Shown: piece after piece, positions 23,499 through 35,102 of the stretch
Numbering within the stretch: the stretch's first letter is position 1
Layout: every line of letters begins with the position of its first letter
DNA from: Buxus sempervirens
Lineage: Eukaryota > Streptophyta > Magnoliopsida > Buxales > Buxaceae
Direction of reading: 5' to 3'
DNA: 64,000 nucleotides
Assembly: GCA_947561395.2 (NCBI GenBank)
Contig: OX387188.1
Location: 12,116,061 to 12,180,060 of the forward strand
Translations under genes and position numbers: made by a program
Notes under the pieces: generated by a model
Databases searched by the model: none
What the model was told of the DNA's origin: nothing
What the model saw: the letters and a program-made list of their open reading frames with translations, nothing else

Positions 23499-24707
23499 AA
23501 CCTGTCCTTGATCCAATTTCTCCACCATTCGTTCAGGTTAGTGAGTTCATACTTAACCTTTCCTTATGAACCAATTCCTGTTTGATTTGAACGAATAACA
23601 GATTTTGTGGTTAACACCATTCGGCCTTGTCACTCATTGATATGTGTAACACAGTTGCTTGATTGGGAATTGAATTGCTCATCCTGCATTGAGATACCTG
23701 CTTTGTCAGGATTTCGGATACATGTCTATAATTGCCACATGCTTTGATTGATCCTTTTGTTCTAATTTTAGCAATGTGATGCTTCTTTCTTGTTTGGTAG
23801 ACAATTTCTGAAATCTTGTATTGCCGAATCTATGCTTGCCAAAATGTTGACTTGCATCCAGTTGGTGGTAAAATTTTAATGCTATGCTTCACCAACTCTG
23901 TCCCCTCCCAACATGCTTTTTCTCACGCTTTGATTGTTGTTTGAACTTAGTTCATTTGTAAACTATTGCTCATTTCTCCACTGTTCCTGCCGAAAATAAA
24001 CATTGAATGGCATGCTTGCTCCCAATTTCCTCTATTCTTGAATTTCTGCAGAATTTGATGTTTTAATGAAACTCTTGCAATTGCCCGGCCATGATTTACT
24101 TTTTCTGAATTGCTATGCTTCCATTTTTGTGATGACTATCCCTTGCATTGATTGGAATTGCTGCTGAAGAGGATTTCTGACCGGATGATTTACTTTTATG
24201 CTATTCTAATTTGCTTTGACTTCCAACTGGATTCTTCCAATTCCTATGATCTGACTTTAGATTGCTTGCTGGTGGTATTCATGGATCCCAACCTTGATCC
24301 AATTTCACTTCCCACTGGATTCTTGGATTGCCGAAAGTGAAAGTTTCTGATGAATTAGTGCTGGTGGACTGCTTGTTTTCAATTTTGCCACCCTCCTTTG
24401 AAAAGATTTTTTTTTTCAATTGACTTCCCAATCTGTCTTGTGGATATCAATACTTCTGCTTGCTTTTGATCCTGCGGCCTTTGATTTTTCCATACCCTGC
24501 AATCACAAACATTTAGAAATATTAAGGTTTGTAGGAATCTTTTGGGGGTTAGGAAGGCATGTTTTAGAATTAGAAAACAGAAATATCTATCCTTTCCTAA
24601 ATGAGATAAAATTCTCACAATTTATGATAATGTTAAAAAAACCTGCCCAGATCCCTGATGAACTAAAACGCAAGGTAAAATTTTTGATAAATCACTTCCC
24701 TGTGTAG
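23499..24707 (+). other. 5' leader/intron region of the antisense mobile-domain gene
   Basis: About 1.2 kb without a convincing open frame, T-rich on the plus strand, with a donor-like CAG|GTTAGT at about 23536 and the CDS start at 24708 preceded by CCCTGTGTAG. It looks like a leader intron of the gene that follows. No other feature seen. Confidence 0.45.
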
Positions 24708-27481
24708 ATGGCTAGGAGTCGCTCTCGCATTAGAGAGGAGGCTGACCCAGCTGATCAGCCCTCCAGTTCGCGGGCTCGGACAAAGGCGAGCTCCAGCGCC
24801 ACCTTGTCTGAGCCATTAGATGTCTCCAGGGAGAGTTCTGCCGAGGTAGGCTTTCAAAATTTTTCCTTTCTTTCTTTCTTCCATTCCCCTTTCCCACACA
24901 ACCTTCATACCTTTCTCTTGAATTTTAGCCCGTGGTTGCACCGGCTCGGGGTCGAGGCAGAGGCAGAGGCAGAGTTCAGGATCAGGCCCCTGAGGGCGAG
25001 AGAGGTCGTGGCAGAGGCCGAGGCAGAGCCAGAGATACGGCTCAGGAGGGGGTTGCTGTGGCTCTGGCAGGGGTCTCTGAGGAGTTGAGGGCCTCTGTTC
25101 AGGATACAGAGCTTCTCCATGGCTTGGATAGCCACCCTTCCATGTGCATCAGGGCAGATGTGTCGCTTCCGTACCACTCCTCTCACCTGCGAGGCAACTG
25201 GGGGAGATTCAGTGAGTTGGCACAGTCACTTTCTCCGGCACTCAGGCGGGAGTTTGGGAGATGTCATCTGGACCACTTTCTTAGCATCCCATCCTTCAGA
25301 GCCGACTGTCCGCTTATTTTTGCCATGATGGAGAGATATTTCCCAGAGACTCAGTCGTTCCATCTGCCGAACGTGGAGCTGGGGATCCACCCCTCCGATT
25401 TTGTGATGATTACTGGCATTCCTCTGACGGGGCGGACCATTGTCTTGGAGCGGCCTTCTGCGGAGGATATCGGACTGCTCTTGGGATATCAGGCCCTGCC
25501 ACCTACTGCTTGGGATGGGAGGAGTGGCCGGCTCTCCATTAGCTGGCTGCGGGAGAGTCTGGCTCGTCATTTTGAGAGGAGGCACGAGACCGTCTCTGTG
25601 GAGGATGCAGCCTTTGCACCGATCTTCCGACATGTTTTTCTGTTGATGCTTGGGAGCTGCTTTTTTTCGGAGGATACGACTGGCGTCAGTCCGCTCTTTT
25701 TGGACGCCTTGAGAGATTTCCATCAGACCCGCCAGCTAGCATGGGGTCGGCTCATTTATGGGACCATCCTAGCCGGGTTGTGCCGAGCGGTTCGAGGCCT
25801 AGCATCCCCGAGGGGTGATGGAGTCAGCAGCCGGTTCTTCTGGGAGATTCTACAGGTATTGCATTCATCTGTCTGGTTTAATTCCTTAGGCTTTATCTTT
25901 TCTTGACTGATCTTTCTTTTGCTAGGTGTTCATGTACACCTATATGACCTTCTTCCGCCCCTCCCCGGTTCCTGAGGTTGCGGATTTCCCTGTGGCCCTG
26001 CGATGGTCGGCCCAGGTTCGAGATGCTGATAGGAGCCAGCCTCGTACTGCCCGGGTGCACTTAGACCGTGCCCGCCGATCTGATGTAGGCCCTCTATCTT
26101 TTCCTTTTACTTTTCTGCCTCTTGACTGTATCTGACCACTTTGTTTCTTTGCAGCTCATTCTATCCCGTCCAGATGACGTGGATGTCGGAGTTGCCCGTG
26201 AGATGGCAGTACAGGATGCTTTTGAGAGAGATCTTCGACGTCAGCCCTACCAGTGCTTCCTTGGGAAGCTTGGTAGGGTGATGTACTTAGGAGAGCGTCT
26301 GTACTTCCAGCACACGGGCGCACTTCGCATCCCCGTTCTGCCTCCTCCTGTGGGTCCCGATACTCTCCTTCCTGGCTTCGACGTGGATCAGTTCGATCAT
26401 TTCCTGGATGCAGAGGGGCTCACAGTAGCCGGAGATTATGACGAGTGGTTCCAGAGGGTATCTATTGGATGCTTGATGGATCGACCCACTCGTGCCGGGG
26501 TGACAGAGATCGGCGGGATCCGTATCCGGATCCACGAGGACACGGTAAGCCTTGTACTCTTCCCATTTTCATCCCCTTTTCCTTCCTTATGCATTTCTGA
26601 CCATGCTTCTGTTCTTGTTGGCAGGTACACGAGCTGAACTCCATTCGGGACCGGTTCAAGAGCCAGCGGGCTGCGATCGATGATATGATCACGGAGCACG
26701 ATGCGGTCGTGGCCCAGCGGGATGCCCGGATCAGGGAGCTGGAGGCCCTGGTTGCTGAGCTCCAAGCTAGACAGGTATCTGGTATTCTTATGCTTTCATT
26801 TCTTTTATTTTCCTGTTTCTGCTATTCTGATATGCTTGTTTGACTTGTGCAGGGCCCGGTCCATGATCAGGATGCCTTTTTTGAGCATGATTTTCTCATT
26901 CCTGACCCATCTCCTGCTCGGGCCTCTGATCCTGTGGACGTCCCAGCTGCTGATCCCGATGATGCTCCACCTACTGATGCCCCAGTTGTTCCTGCGGATG
27001 CCCCGGCTGTTCCAGTGATGGTTCATGAGTCGGAGGAGGTCCTTGCTGCTGACCCAGTGGATCCGGATCCTCCAGTGCCTGCTGTAGATATCCCTGGTAT
27101 GCTTTCTTTAATTTTTCCTCTTTGGTTTATTCTGATGCTTTCATTTCTGATTTTTTTTTTCCTGTTGATCCAGATGTTTCTGCTCCGGGCCCTTCCTCTG
27201 ATACTGCTGGGCCATCTGGATCTGCGGGAGTGGAGGCTACTGTAGCTGCGGGCCCGGTCGAGCCGGTTGCTGCGGAGCCAGAGGCTTCTTCTGATTCTGT
27301 CCCTGTCCCTTCCCCTGATACATCGGATTACTGCATCGAGTACCAACTTCAGTCCTTCATAGGACGGAGACCACGCTACATGGCGGAGCGTCTACTGTCC
27401 TATTATAGGCGCCGATCATCTCGGGGGAGAGGTCGTAGAGGAGGACGAGGCAGAGGCCGCGGGGATGATCCTGCACAGTAG
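24708..27481 (+). CDS. Antisense plant-mobile-domain (PMD) protein, 7 exons
   Basis: Exons 24708-24845, 24929-25855, 25926-26084, 26155-26544, 26625-26774, 26853-27096 and 27174-27481, all with GT-AG borders, join into one 771-codon frame without a stop. The N-terminus is basic and acidic (MARSRSRIREE), followed by an RG-rich stretch (about residues 52-76). Residues ~95-530 resemble the plant mobile domain (PF10536, aminotransferase-like family): LPYHSSHLRGNWGRFSEL, FHLPNVELGIHPSDFVMITG, WLRESLARHFERR, LIYGTILAGLCRAVR. Exon 5 is a coiled coil (ITEHDAVVAQRDARIRELEA). Exon 6 is Asp/Pro-rich, and the C-terminus ends in an RGG-like tail. PMD proteins occur both in transposons and as host MAIN/MAIL1 proteins that affect silencing; the function here is unknown. 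It is antisense to gag-pol. Confidence 0.85.
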
Positions 27482-27708
27482 CAGTAGTTTAGGATTCTTT
27501 CTGTTTTTTTCTTTTTTCTTTTTTCTTTTTTTTTTTCATTATCAATTGTACAAATGAGACTTATATATAAAAAATATTTTTATTCATTTTCTCTTGTCTT
27601 GTACATCTTTGGTTTTCAATTTCTTGCAAATATGACATGTAAGCAGGTAAAACAGATAAAAAAACCGGAATTTTCATCCTTAGCTCTTTTTTTTCCATTT
27701 TTTCTTTG
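27482..27708 (+). other. 3' region of the PMD gene and T-rich spacer
   Basis: Contains T-rich tracts and TTATATATAAAAAATATTTTT near 27560, plausible 3'-end signals for the PMD gene. No coding signal. Confidence 0.4.
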
Positions 27709-27868
27709 TATCCGGTCTGACATACCGGATATATTGATTGGTCTTAGTATCCGGTATGTCGTACCGGATACTCATGGCCTCCTTTGTATCCGGTCTACTT
27801 ATCCGGATATGAATAAAACCTTTATTATCCGGTCTGAGTAACCGGATACATTAAAAGATGCTATAAAT
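27709..27868 (+). promoter_or_regulatory. Promoter of the antisense ORF1-type gene: 4 dyads + TATA
   Basis: Dyads TATCCGG-N9-CCGGATA start at 27709, 27748, 27787 and 27826, again exactly 39 bp apart. A TATA box CTATAAAT (27861-27868) follows 12 bp after the last one, and the ATG at 27979 is about 110 bp further. The array is the same class as that in the LTR promoters of the same element. Confidence 0.8.
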
Positions 27869-27978
27869 GCAACCAGCCTCGGGATTTGAGCATTTTTTAC
27901 GAGTTCTTGAGTTTAGAAACCCCCTTTTTCGCCTTTTTCTTCCTCCTCTTGAGTTCTAGCTTGCTCCCATCACATCCA

Positions 27979-29678
27979 ATGGAATCCGGATCATCTTCTG
28001 CCCCGTTATTGTCTGTCCACACTGCCTCCCCTGCAAAACAACCTTTTAGATCAAAACCCCCAAATCTCACTAGGTATAACCCCGTGGATTCCTTTTACAC
28101 AAGGTGGGTTAACTCTATGACCCTGGATGAGGAGAGGAGATGGGGTACAATTAATCTAGGCCATACCCTGCTCATTCCCAAAGTTCCCTTTAGGTGGGAG
28201 ATTATAGAGGCCATGATTGGTCATTGGGTTCCTGACCTCAACTTGTTCCGTTTTGGGACCCATGAGATGACCCCAACCATTGAGGAGGTGGAAACTATCT
28301 TGGGCTTGAGGTTTGATGAGAAGGTGATGAATCCACCTCTTAGGCCCAGTTACAAGAAGGAAACTTCTACTTTTTGGGCATAGGGAAGAAGGACTTGGGG
28401 GATTCCGACACCCTTTTGACCCTATCTAAGGCTTTTTTAACTGAGAAGCTTTTGAGGGGGGAAGATAAGGAGGCCCGGTTCAACGCCTTGACCCTAATAG
28501 TGGTCAATCAGTTGCTTTTCCCGCGGGATGATGATGAGGTGGACTTGGCCTTGATTTCAGTGATATGCCAGGTTAGGGAGCGGGAGAGGTTGGCCCCTAT
28601 GATTTTGGCTGGGATGTATCAGGCCTTGACCGACTGCTACAATAGGAAGTCAAAACGCTTCCTAGCATGTGCCCAGATCCTGCAGGTAAAAAAAAAATTT
28701 TTTTTTATTTCTTTTTTCTTGCTTTTTGGCTTTCTTTTTGCCTTTTCTACTTTTTTTTTTTTTTTTACAATGTGCTGACATATCCCTCTTCCTTTGCAGC
28801 TTTGGCTACTTGATCATTTGAGCCAGATTGAAGAGATTAATCGACACTTCTTCCCGAGTCTAAAAGTCCCCTTGTTGATGAGCAACAGGGGGTGCCCCAA
28901 TATTCCAGGGGGCAAACAGGGCTGGTTCACTTTCTTGGGCTCACTTCAGGATGACCAGGTGAGATGGCCTGGTACTTATCAGCCTAATGCGGAGACAGTG
29001 ATTAGCTTCCGAGATCGCAACTTTCTGATTCTGGCTGGCCTGAGACATGCAGTGCTTTATCTTCCTCTGCGGGTCCTTCGTCAGTTCCGAGCGACCCAGG
29101 GGATTATCATCCCATGTGGATATGAGGATCGTCTTGGGCCCCTTTCTATGAAGCTGAATGCCTGGTTGATGAAGGAGTGGTCCTATGTCCGCTTTATGCA
29201 TGGTCCAGTCTTCTCAGAAGCCCATGTCAAGGATTATCTCTTCTGGATCAAGGAACAGATACAGACTCAGGCCTCGGTACCCGAAGATCCTCCTGTAGTC
29301 TTGGCTCCTACTTATGAGGACATTCTAGAGTCTGAGCGGGCTTCTCATAAGAGGCTTCAGCAGATATGGGTACGGGAGGCCCAGGAGCTCAGGATACAGG
29401 GCGCTTATCTAGAGAGGCAGCTTGAGGAGCAGATCTCACGCCGTATTGCCGTGGAAGAGAAGCTGGAGGAGCAGAGGCAGGCTCGTTGCTTTGAGGTCCG
29501 TATGATCCGGCAGAAGTACCAGGATACTTTGGCCAGCCTTAGGAGTATGCGGATCAGGCAGGCCCTTTCAGATGAGGTCATTTCCTTCTTGAGTGATCCT
29601 GCTGCAGAGGGGGCTTCAGGAGTCATTGCAGCTCAAGCAGCTCGAATTCGGGAGCTTGAGAAGCGGCTAGGAGACTAG
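27979..29678 (+). pseudogene. Antisense ORF1-type (DUF7745-like) protein, 2 exons, one frameshift
   Basis: Start chosen at MESGSSS, the in-frame ATG after the TATA box. Exon 1 is 27979-28685, exon 2 is 28800-29678, with GTAAAA donor and TTTGCAG acceptor. The N-terminal part has WVNSMTLDEERRWG, HWVPDLNLFRFGTHEMTPTIEEVETILGL, the pattern I know from Ogre ORF1 and DUF7745 plant proteins (family name from memory). One base is lost in the T-run 28371-28375, shifting the frame; otherwise about 528 codons. Exon 2 ends in a long coiled coil (about 29310-29670: YLERQLEEQISRRIAVEEKLEE). The homologous gene in element B (44081-44626) lies in sense orientation before gag. A polyadenylation signal AATAAA is at 29756-29761. 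It may be a sequencing error rather than a real break. Confidence 0.75.
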
Positions 29679-30594
29679 CTTTATTTCCTGCACATTTTTC
29701 ATACCTTTGTACCAAAGCAAACTCCAATAGTGGAAAGACAAAGAATTTAATTCAAAATAAAATTTTTATATTATTGGCCTCAGAATGCTCAGATGCTTGT
29801 AAAAACAAAGGTTTTATGAAAAGTATTTGATTTATCATCACTGGCCAAAGTATAATTTTTCCTTTTTATATTTTTTTTGTATTTTTTTTTTTGAAATTTG
29901 GTCCATGCACTTAATCACCTATAATTAAAGGAATTGAAACCAGGTTAAATAATGAAAAGGGTAGTCCACAAAATACTGAGGGATCAGAACCGTCCATCTT
30001 AGGACCTTTAGAGTCATCCCCAACTGCCAAAACTGCCCCATTCTGCTCATGCCAACTTTTCTTCAAGCTCAGATCTCCATGATCAACTCAACCTCTGATT
30101 TTTTTTTTTGTTGCCAATACTGCCCCTAGCGCCAGTTACGGTTTTCACTAGGGCCGGCTTCTGAATTCCGTCATCACCCATCTTACTCTGATATTTGAAT
30201 GAACAAGCTAAGATCACCGAGGGCTTAAAAATAGGACGAAATAAAGGCTAGGCTCAGTTTATGAAAGAAAGGGTATTAAAGGCCCAAAATTTTTCAAGTG
30301 CGGAGATAGGTCAACCGGATTTACAGTCATGATAAATTTACCCATTTTTCCCCAAATTGCATTTTTTGCATCTTTTTTCACACTTGGCTTTCATTTGCCA
30401 TTTCCATTGCTTTTCCTCTCTTTTTCTTTTTCTTTCCTTACTTTGCCCCAATTTGTTTTGCCCCAATTTAAGACTGTAAATCCGGTTTGGGTTTATCAAA
30501 GAAACGAACCGGCTCAACTTGGCTAGACTAGGAATTAAAATTTTTGAAGGAAATAAAGAAAAATGGCCTCGGATCATTTCCCAGAAATATTCAC
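29679..30594. other. Spacer between antisense ORF1-type gene and pol of element A
   Basis: AT-rich DNA with no coding signal. It holds the tail-to-tail 3' ends of the plus-strand ORF1-type gene (AATAAA at 29756) and minus-strand pol. The two transcripts would converge here. Confidence 0.55.
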
Positions 30595-31569
30595 TCAAGG
30601 GAAATACCTTTTTACCGCATAAGAGTTAACGGGCTCAGGAAAATCTGACCCATCCATTTCTGCTAAGATGAGTGCTCCCCCTGATAGGACTTTCTTGACG
30701 ACATATGGGACTTTCTTGTGCTCCCCCTGCTCACACATTTTCTTCATGTCCTTGTTCTTAATATTTGAAGCATTGTCTGATACTATGGCACTTGGCAGTC
30801 CATAGCGACAAATGATATTGTGCTTCAAAATTTTAATAACATGGTTGCTTGTGATATTTGCGTATGATGCTGCTTCTACCCACTTAGTGAAATAGTCAAT
30901 CGCCACCAGGATGAATCTGTGTCCGTTCGATGCCTTAGGTGAGATCATGCCGATAACATCTATGCCCCACATAGAGAAGGGCCAGGGTGATGTCATGTTG
31001 TGCAGCTCACCTGGGGGTGCATGCTTATTATCTGCATATATCTGACATTGGTGGCACCTCCTGACATGTATACAGCGATCATGCTCCATGGTTGTCCAGT
31101 AGTATCCCAGCCTTAGGATCTTCTTTGCCAGCATGTGCCCACTCATATGGGGCCCACAGACTCCTCCATGTATAGTCTCAATCAGCCTTTCCGATTCAGC
31201 CTTGGCAACACATCTGAGCAGAATATCGTTATGCGACCTCTTGTACACATGTCCACCACTTAGCAGAAATTGACCCGCCAATCTTTGTATTGTCCTCTTT
31301 TCAGTAGCAGTGGCATTTTCTGGCAAACTCCGATTGTTCAAGAAATTTTTGATATCTTGGAACCATGGTGTTTCTTCTTCTGGTGCTCCCTCTAGAACGA
31401 GACAGTAAGCCGGCTCATCTCTAACCTCAATTTCCAGCGGTCTGATGTCTACTCCTTCTGGTATGCTGACCATTGAAGCCAAGGTGGCTAGAGCATCCGC
31501 AAACTGATTCTTGGCCCTTGGCATATAGTTGAAGGAAATTCGAGAGAAATTTGTGCTTATTTCTTCCAA
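30595..31569 (-). pseudogene. Element A integrase with internal deletion (plus end of second RNase H)
   Basis: The first part (NYMPRAKNQFADALATLAS) is the end of the archaeal-type RNase H. The integrase zinc-binding region follows (HGGVCGPHMSGH ... CHQC), then the catalytic core with the first Asp (MWGIDVIG) and second Asp (AIVSDNAS). Shortly after KKMCEQ, at about 30730, the sequence jumps to KKVPYVVKKVLSGGALILAEMDG, which corresponds to the GPY/F region near the integrase C-terminus. The part with the catalytic Glu, normally well over 100 residues, is missing, so strand transfer is not possible. The frame ends KRYFP just before the spacer. A TAG at 31571 separates it from the upstream frame. 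Confidence 0.88.
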
Positions 31570-31570
31570 A

Positions 31571-32780
31571 TACTAGTGATAGGGGATCAATTTGTGATCC
31601 TTGGTTTTCCATTCACCAGTTGTTTGGAAGATGATAAGACTCGAATCCCCGTATACGTCAAGTTCCTCTACTCCATGATCCATAGCTGCTTGCAATCCAA
31701 TTATGCATGCCTCATATTCTGCTATGTTATTGGTGCACTGGAATCTCAGCTTTACTGCAATCGGGATGTGTGAACCATCTGGTTTGACCAAGACTGCCCC
31801 TATTCCGTTCCCATTCATATTGGCGGCCCCATCAAAGAACATCTGCCAAGAACTCTCACTGTCTTCCTCTTCAGTGTACAGAATTGCCTCATCTGGGAAA
31901 CTGGTCTTCAAGGGTTGATATTCTGGCAAAGGATGCGCAGCCAGGTGGTCAGCTATGGCTTGACCCTTGATCGCCTTCTGGGTGATGTATGTGAGGTCAA
32001 ACTCGGACAGTAGCAGTTGCCACTTTGCCGTCCTGCCAGTCAGTGCCGATTTCTCAAATAAATATTTCAGCGGGTCCATCCGGGATATCAATAGTGTGGA
32101 GTGACTAAGGAAATAATGCCTTAGCCTCTGAATGGCCCACACTAGAGCACAACACGTCTTTTCCAATGGTGAGTATTTGGCTCCATATTCCGTGAATTTT
32201 TTACTCAGATAGTAAATTGCCCTTTCTTTTCTACCCGTCTCATCATGCTGCCCCAAGACACATCCCATCGACGTTTCCAACACTGACAAGTACAGGATCA
32301 GCGGTGTTCCTGGAGTTGGTGGCACTAGCACAGGTGGGTTCAGCAAATACCTCTTTATTGTGTCAAATGCCTGCTGGCAGTCCTCATTCCAGACCGTAGG
32401 GTTATCTTTCCTCAAAAGTTTGAAAATTGGTTCACAGATAGCAGTGAGCTGTGCTATGAACCGGCTTATGTATTGAATCCTCCCGAGAAAACCCCTGACC
32501 TCCTTCTCGGTTCTGGGTGCTGGCATTTCAATTATGGCCTTGGCTTTAGCCGGGTCAATTTCAATTCCTCTTCGGCTCACTATAAACCCAAGTAACTTCC
32601 CTGATGTAGCCCCAAAGACGCATTTAGCCGGGTTAAGTCGTAGACTGTACTTCCTGAGACGATCAAACACTTTCTTCAGGTTGATCAAGTGGTCCTCCTC
32701 TTTGCATGATTTGGCAATCATATCATCCACGTAGACCTCCATCTCCTTATGGATTATATCATGGAATAGGGCAGTCATGG
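31571..32780 (-). pseudogene. Element A reverse transcriptase C-part, RNase H and archaeal-type RNase H
   Basis: Starts after a frameshift and contains the RT catalytic YVDDMIAKS, the thumb/connection (LNPAKCVFGATSGKLLGFIVSRRG), RNase H (YLSVLETSMGCVLGQHDE, YSPLEKTCCALVWAI) and then a second RNase H (MFFDGAANMNGNGIGAVLV, NNIAEYEACIIGL, VYGDSSLII) with DEDD-type acidic positions. A second RNase H in tandem is the hallmark of the Tat lineage. The frame ends at TAG 31571 inside the second RNase H; the CAG-to-TAG kind of change is the simplest explanation. Confidence 0.9.
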
Positions 32781-32784
32781 CCCC

Positions 32785-33706
32785 GCTGGTATGTTGCCCC
32801 AGCGTTTTTAAGCCCAAACGGCATGACTGTATAGTGGAATGTGCCCCAAGGTGTGATAAATGCTGTTTTCTCTTGATCCTCCTTAGCCATCTTGATCTGA
32901 TTGTACCCCGAGAAACCATCCATGAAGGAAAACAGGCTATGTACCGTAGTATTATCGACCAGAATGTCGATGTGTGGAAGCGGAAAATCGTCCTTTGGGC
33001 TTGCCCTGTTTAAGTCTCTATAATCCACGCACATTCGGACTTTCCCGTCCTTCTTTGGTACCGGCACTATGTTTGCGAGCCATTCAGGGTACGTAGAGAC
33101 TGCCAAAAATCCAACTTGGAACTGTTTGACCACTTCGTCCTTGACCTTCAGAGTCCACTCAGGTTTCAATCTTCTCAGCTTTTGCTTAATCGGCTTAACC
33201 CCTGGTAAAATTGGCAACTTATGCACCACCATGTCAGTGTCTAACCCCGGCATGTCCCGATATGACCTAGCGAACACATCTTTGTAGTCTGCCAAGAATT
33301 GTGACATTTCATTTTTCTGCACATCAGACAAGCATGACCCGATTTTCACAATTTTTGGGTCATCTTCAGTCCCAAGGTTTATGGATATGGTCTCCTCAAT
33401 ATTAGGTTGGAACCCCTTTTCATGACATTCCAATTGGTATTCAATTTCTTTTGAAACGTCTTCTTCTTCGACCTCAGTCTCTTCTTCGACCCCCATGAGA
33501 TCAAAGTCGAGCTCAAGGTTGAAGTCATATTCAACCTGGTCCAATTCGGTCTGATTATATGGTTCATAAGTGGTTTGGACCTTTTTGAAAAATTTAAATT
33601 TTTTAGAAAAAATAGAAAAATCTTTTTGGGTTTTTTGTGGGCCTTCTAAACATAATTCCCCTGAAGACGAAGGCCCATTAGAACCTTCAGGGAAATGGCA
33701 TTCCAC
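32785..33706 (-). pseudogene. Element A reverse transcriptase N-part
   Basis: An acidic spacer (EEETEVEEEDVSKEIEYQL) precedes the RT fingers and palm: DVFARSYRDMPGLD, NIVPVPKKDGKVRMCVDYRDLN, FSFMDGFSGYNQI, MPFGLKNAGATYQR. The frame is lost at a run of four C (32781-32784), after which the rest of RT continues in another frame. The enzyme would copy element RNA into DNA. A homopolymer-length error in the assembly is an alternative to a real mutation. Confidence 0.9.
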
Positions 33707-34401
33707 TATTGGAGTTTTTTTTTGGAAGCCGCGTCAGTTTGCCACACAGACGCTGCTTCAAAGGTAAGGGGAGTTTCCTCCCAATTGTTCATTACAAAAT
33801 TTTTGGGAGTAGGGGAAATAGGGAAAGCCTGCTCCTCAAGCCCAGCATCCGATGCCATCATCACCGGGTGGGTACTGCCCTTTTCTGTTACGGGGCTCAA
33901 TCCAGAAATGACCTCTTCTGGAATCTTTATTGCGGCCCAATCAATGAATGGCAGTTCCATGTCTGCCCCTGTCTTTTCGCCTTCAGTCATGGCGAAGAAG
34001 GCCCCAACATCCTCAGAATAGTCCAACTGCTGCTCGGGCTGTGGCCCAGGTCCATTTGCTGCTTTCAGTATCGGAGATGGGTTATAGGGTTGTAGGGTCG
34101 AAACCAAAGGCTTTTGAAATGGGTTGACATTTCGGTATGGGGGCTTGGACTGGTCCATGGGAGGAGAAATTTGGATTATATATGAGGGTTTTGGAAAGTT
34201 CACCCTCAGATGCGGGAGTTTTCCTCTGCTTCTGCTCTCCCCTTCTTCATATTTCATTCTTCTCCAGCCTCTGGGCTTGAAGCCCAACCCTACCTTGGGG
34301 ATCAGTTTCTTAGCCGTGATTGGCTCCACCATCCCTTGCAGATTGATCCCCAGGCCTTTCCCTGGGTGAAAGTGGTATTTCTCCATCACTTTCTTGACCA
34401 T
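33706..34401 (-). pseudogene. Element A gag-pro/RT spacer with G-patch-like motif
   Basis: Opens with KVMEKYHFHPGKGLGINLQG, a glycine-rich motif like the G-patch found after protease in related Tat elements, then a basic and proline-rich stretch and LPFIDWAAIKIPEEVISGLSPV. It joins the protease frame by a shift near 34400 and the RT frame by a shift near a T9 run at 33715-33723. In Ogre elements an intron lies between protease and RT; I found no clear splice pair here. Confidence 0.65.
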
Positions 34402-35102
34402 TTTTTCTGCAGTGGTCCCCTTTTCCTTCTTTTTATCACACCCCCAGGTATGTAATTGACCGCCTCAAATTGGAATGAGTGGAATGCAATCTTGTCGACA
34501 GTTAGGTCCACATTGATTAAGGGTACATCAGGTGACACGATGGGCGGCACCAAGTTTTCGGCTAGGACTGTTATCACCCTTTGCCCTCTTATATATTTCA
34601 CCCTCTGGTGGAGCGTGGATGGTATTGCCCTAGCCGAATGTATCCACGGCCTTCCTAGGAGCAGATTGAAAGCTGCGGGTATATCCATCACTTCAAATGT
34701 GATGTTAAAGATATTCGGCCCAATTGTGACCGGCAGTTCAATCTCCCCTAGGGAGTGGGTCTTGGAGCTATCAAAAGCCCTTACTATCCACCCATTTCGT
34801 TTTATCCTTGACTGGTCCAGACCCAGCTTGGTAAAAGTGATTAACGGGCAAACGTTTAATTCCGACCCGTTGTCAATTAAAACCCGTGCAATCATGCAGC
34901 CCTTACAAAGCACAGTGATGTGCAAAGGGTCCACATGATAACACCCACCTGGGCTGATCTCACCCTCTGAGAAACTTATCACATTATGTGACAAGATTTG
35001 ACCAACCATTTTACCAAGCTGGTCCGGATCAATTGTCTGGGATACGTGTGCACTCTGTAGCACCCTCAACAATGCATCCCTGTGCTTTTCAGAATTCAGC
35101 AA
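34386..35102 (-). pseudogene. Element A aspartic protease
   Basis: KHRDALLRVLQSAHV, CYHVDPLHITVLCKG, the active site RVLIDNGSELNVCP (DNG triplet) and LLLGRPWIHSARAIPSTLHQ define the retropepsin-like domain. The same domain appears in C (1-425) and B (11350-13858). The frame is cut off from gag by a shift near 35098 and from the spacer by a shift near 34400. The domain itself is uninterrupted. Confidence 0.88.

Noticed and set aside
25226-25723. Minus-strand 165-residue open frame
   Set aside because: Shadow of exon 2 of the antisense PMD gene on the plus strand.
28365-28380. Programmed frameshift in the antisense ORF1-type gene
   Set aside because: The site is not a canonical slippery heptamer in frame and no downstream pseudoknot is evident; simple base loss or assembly error is more likely.
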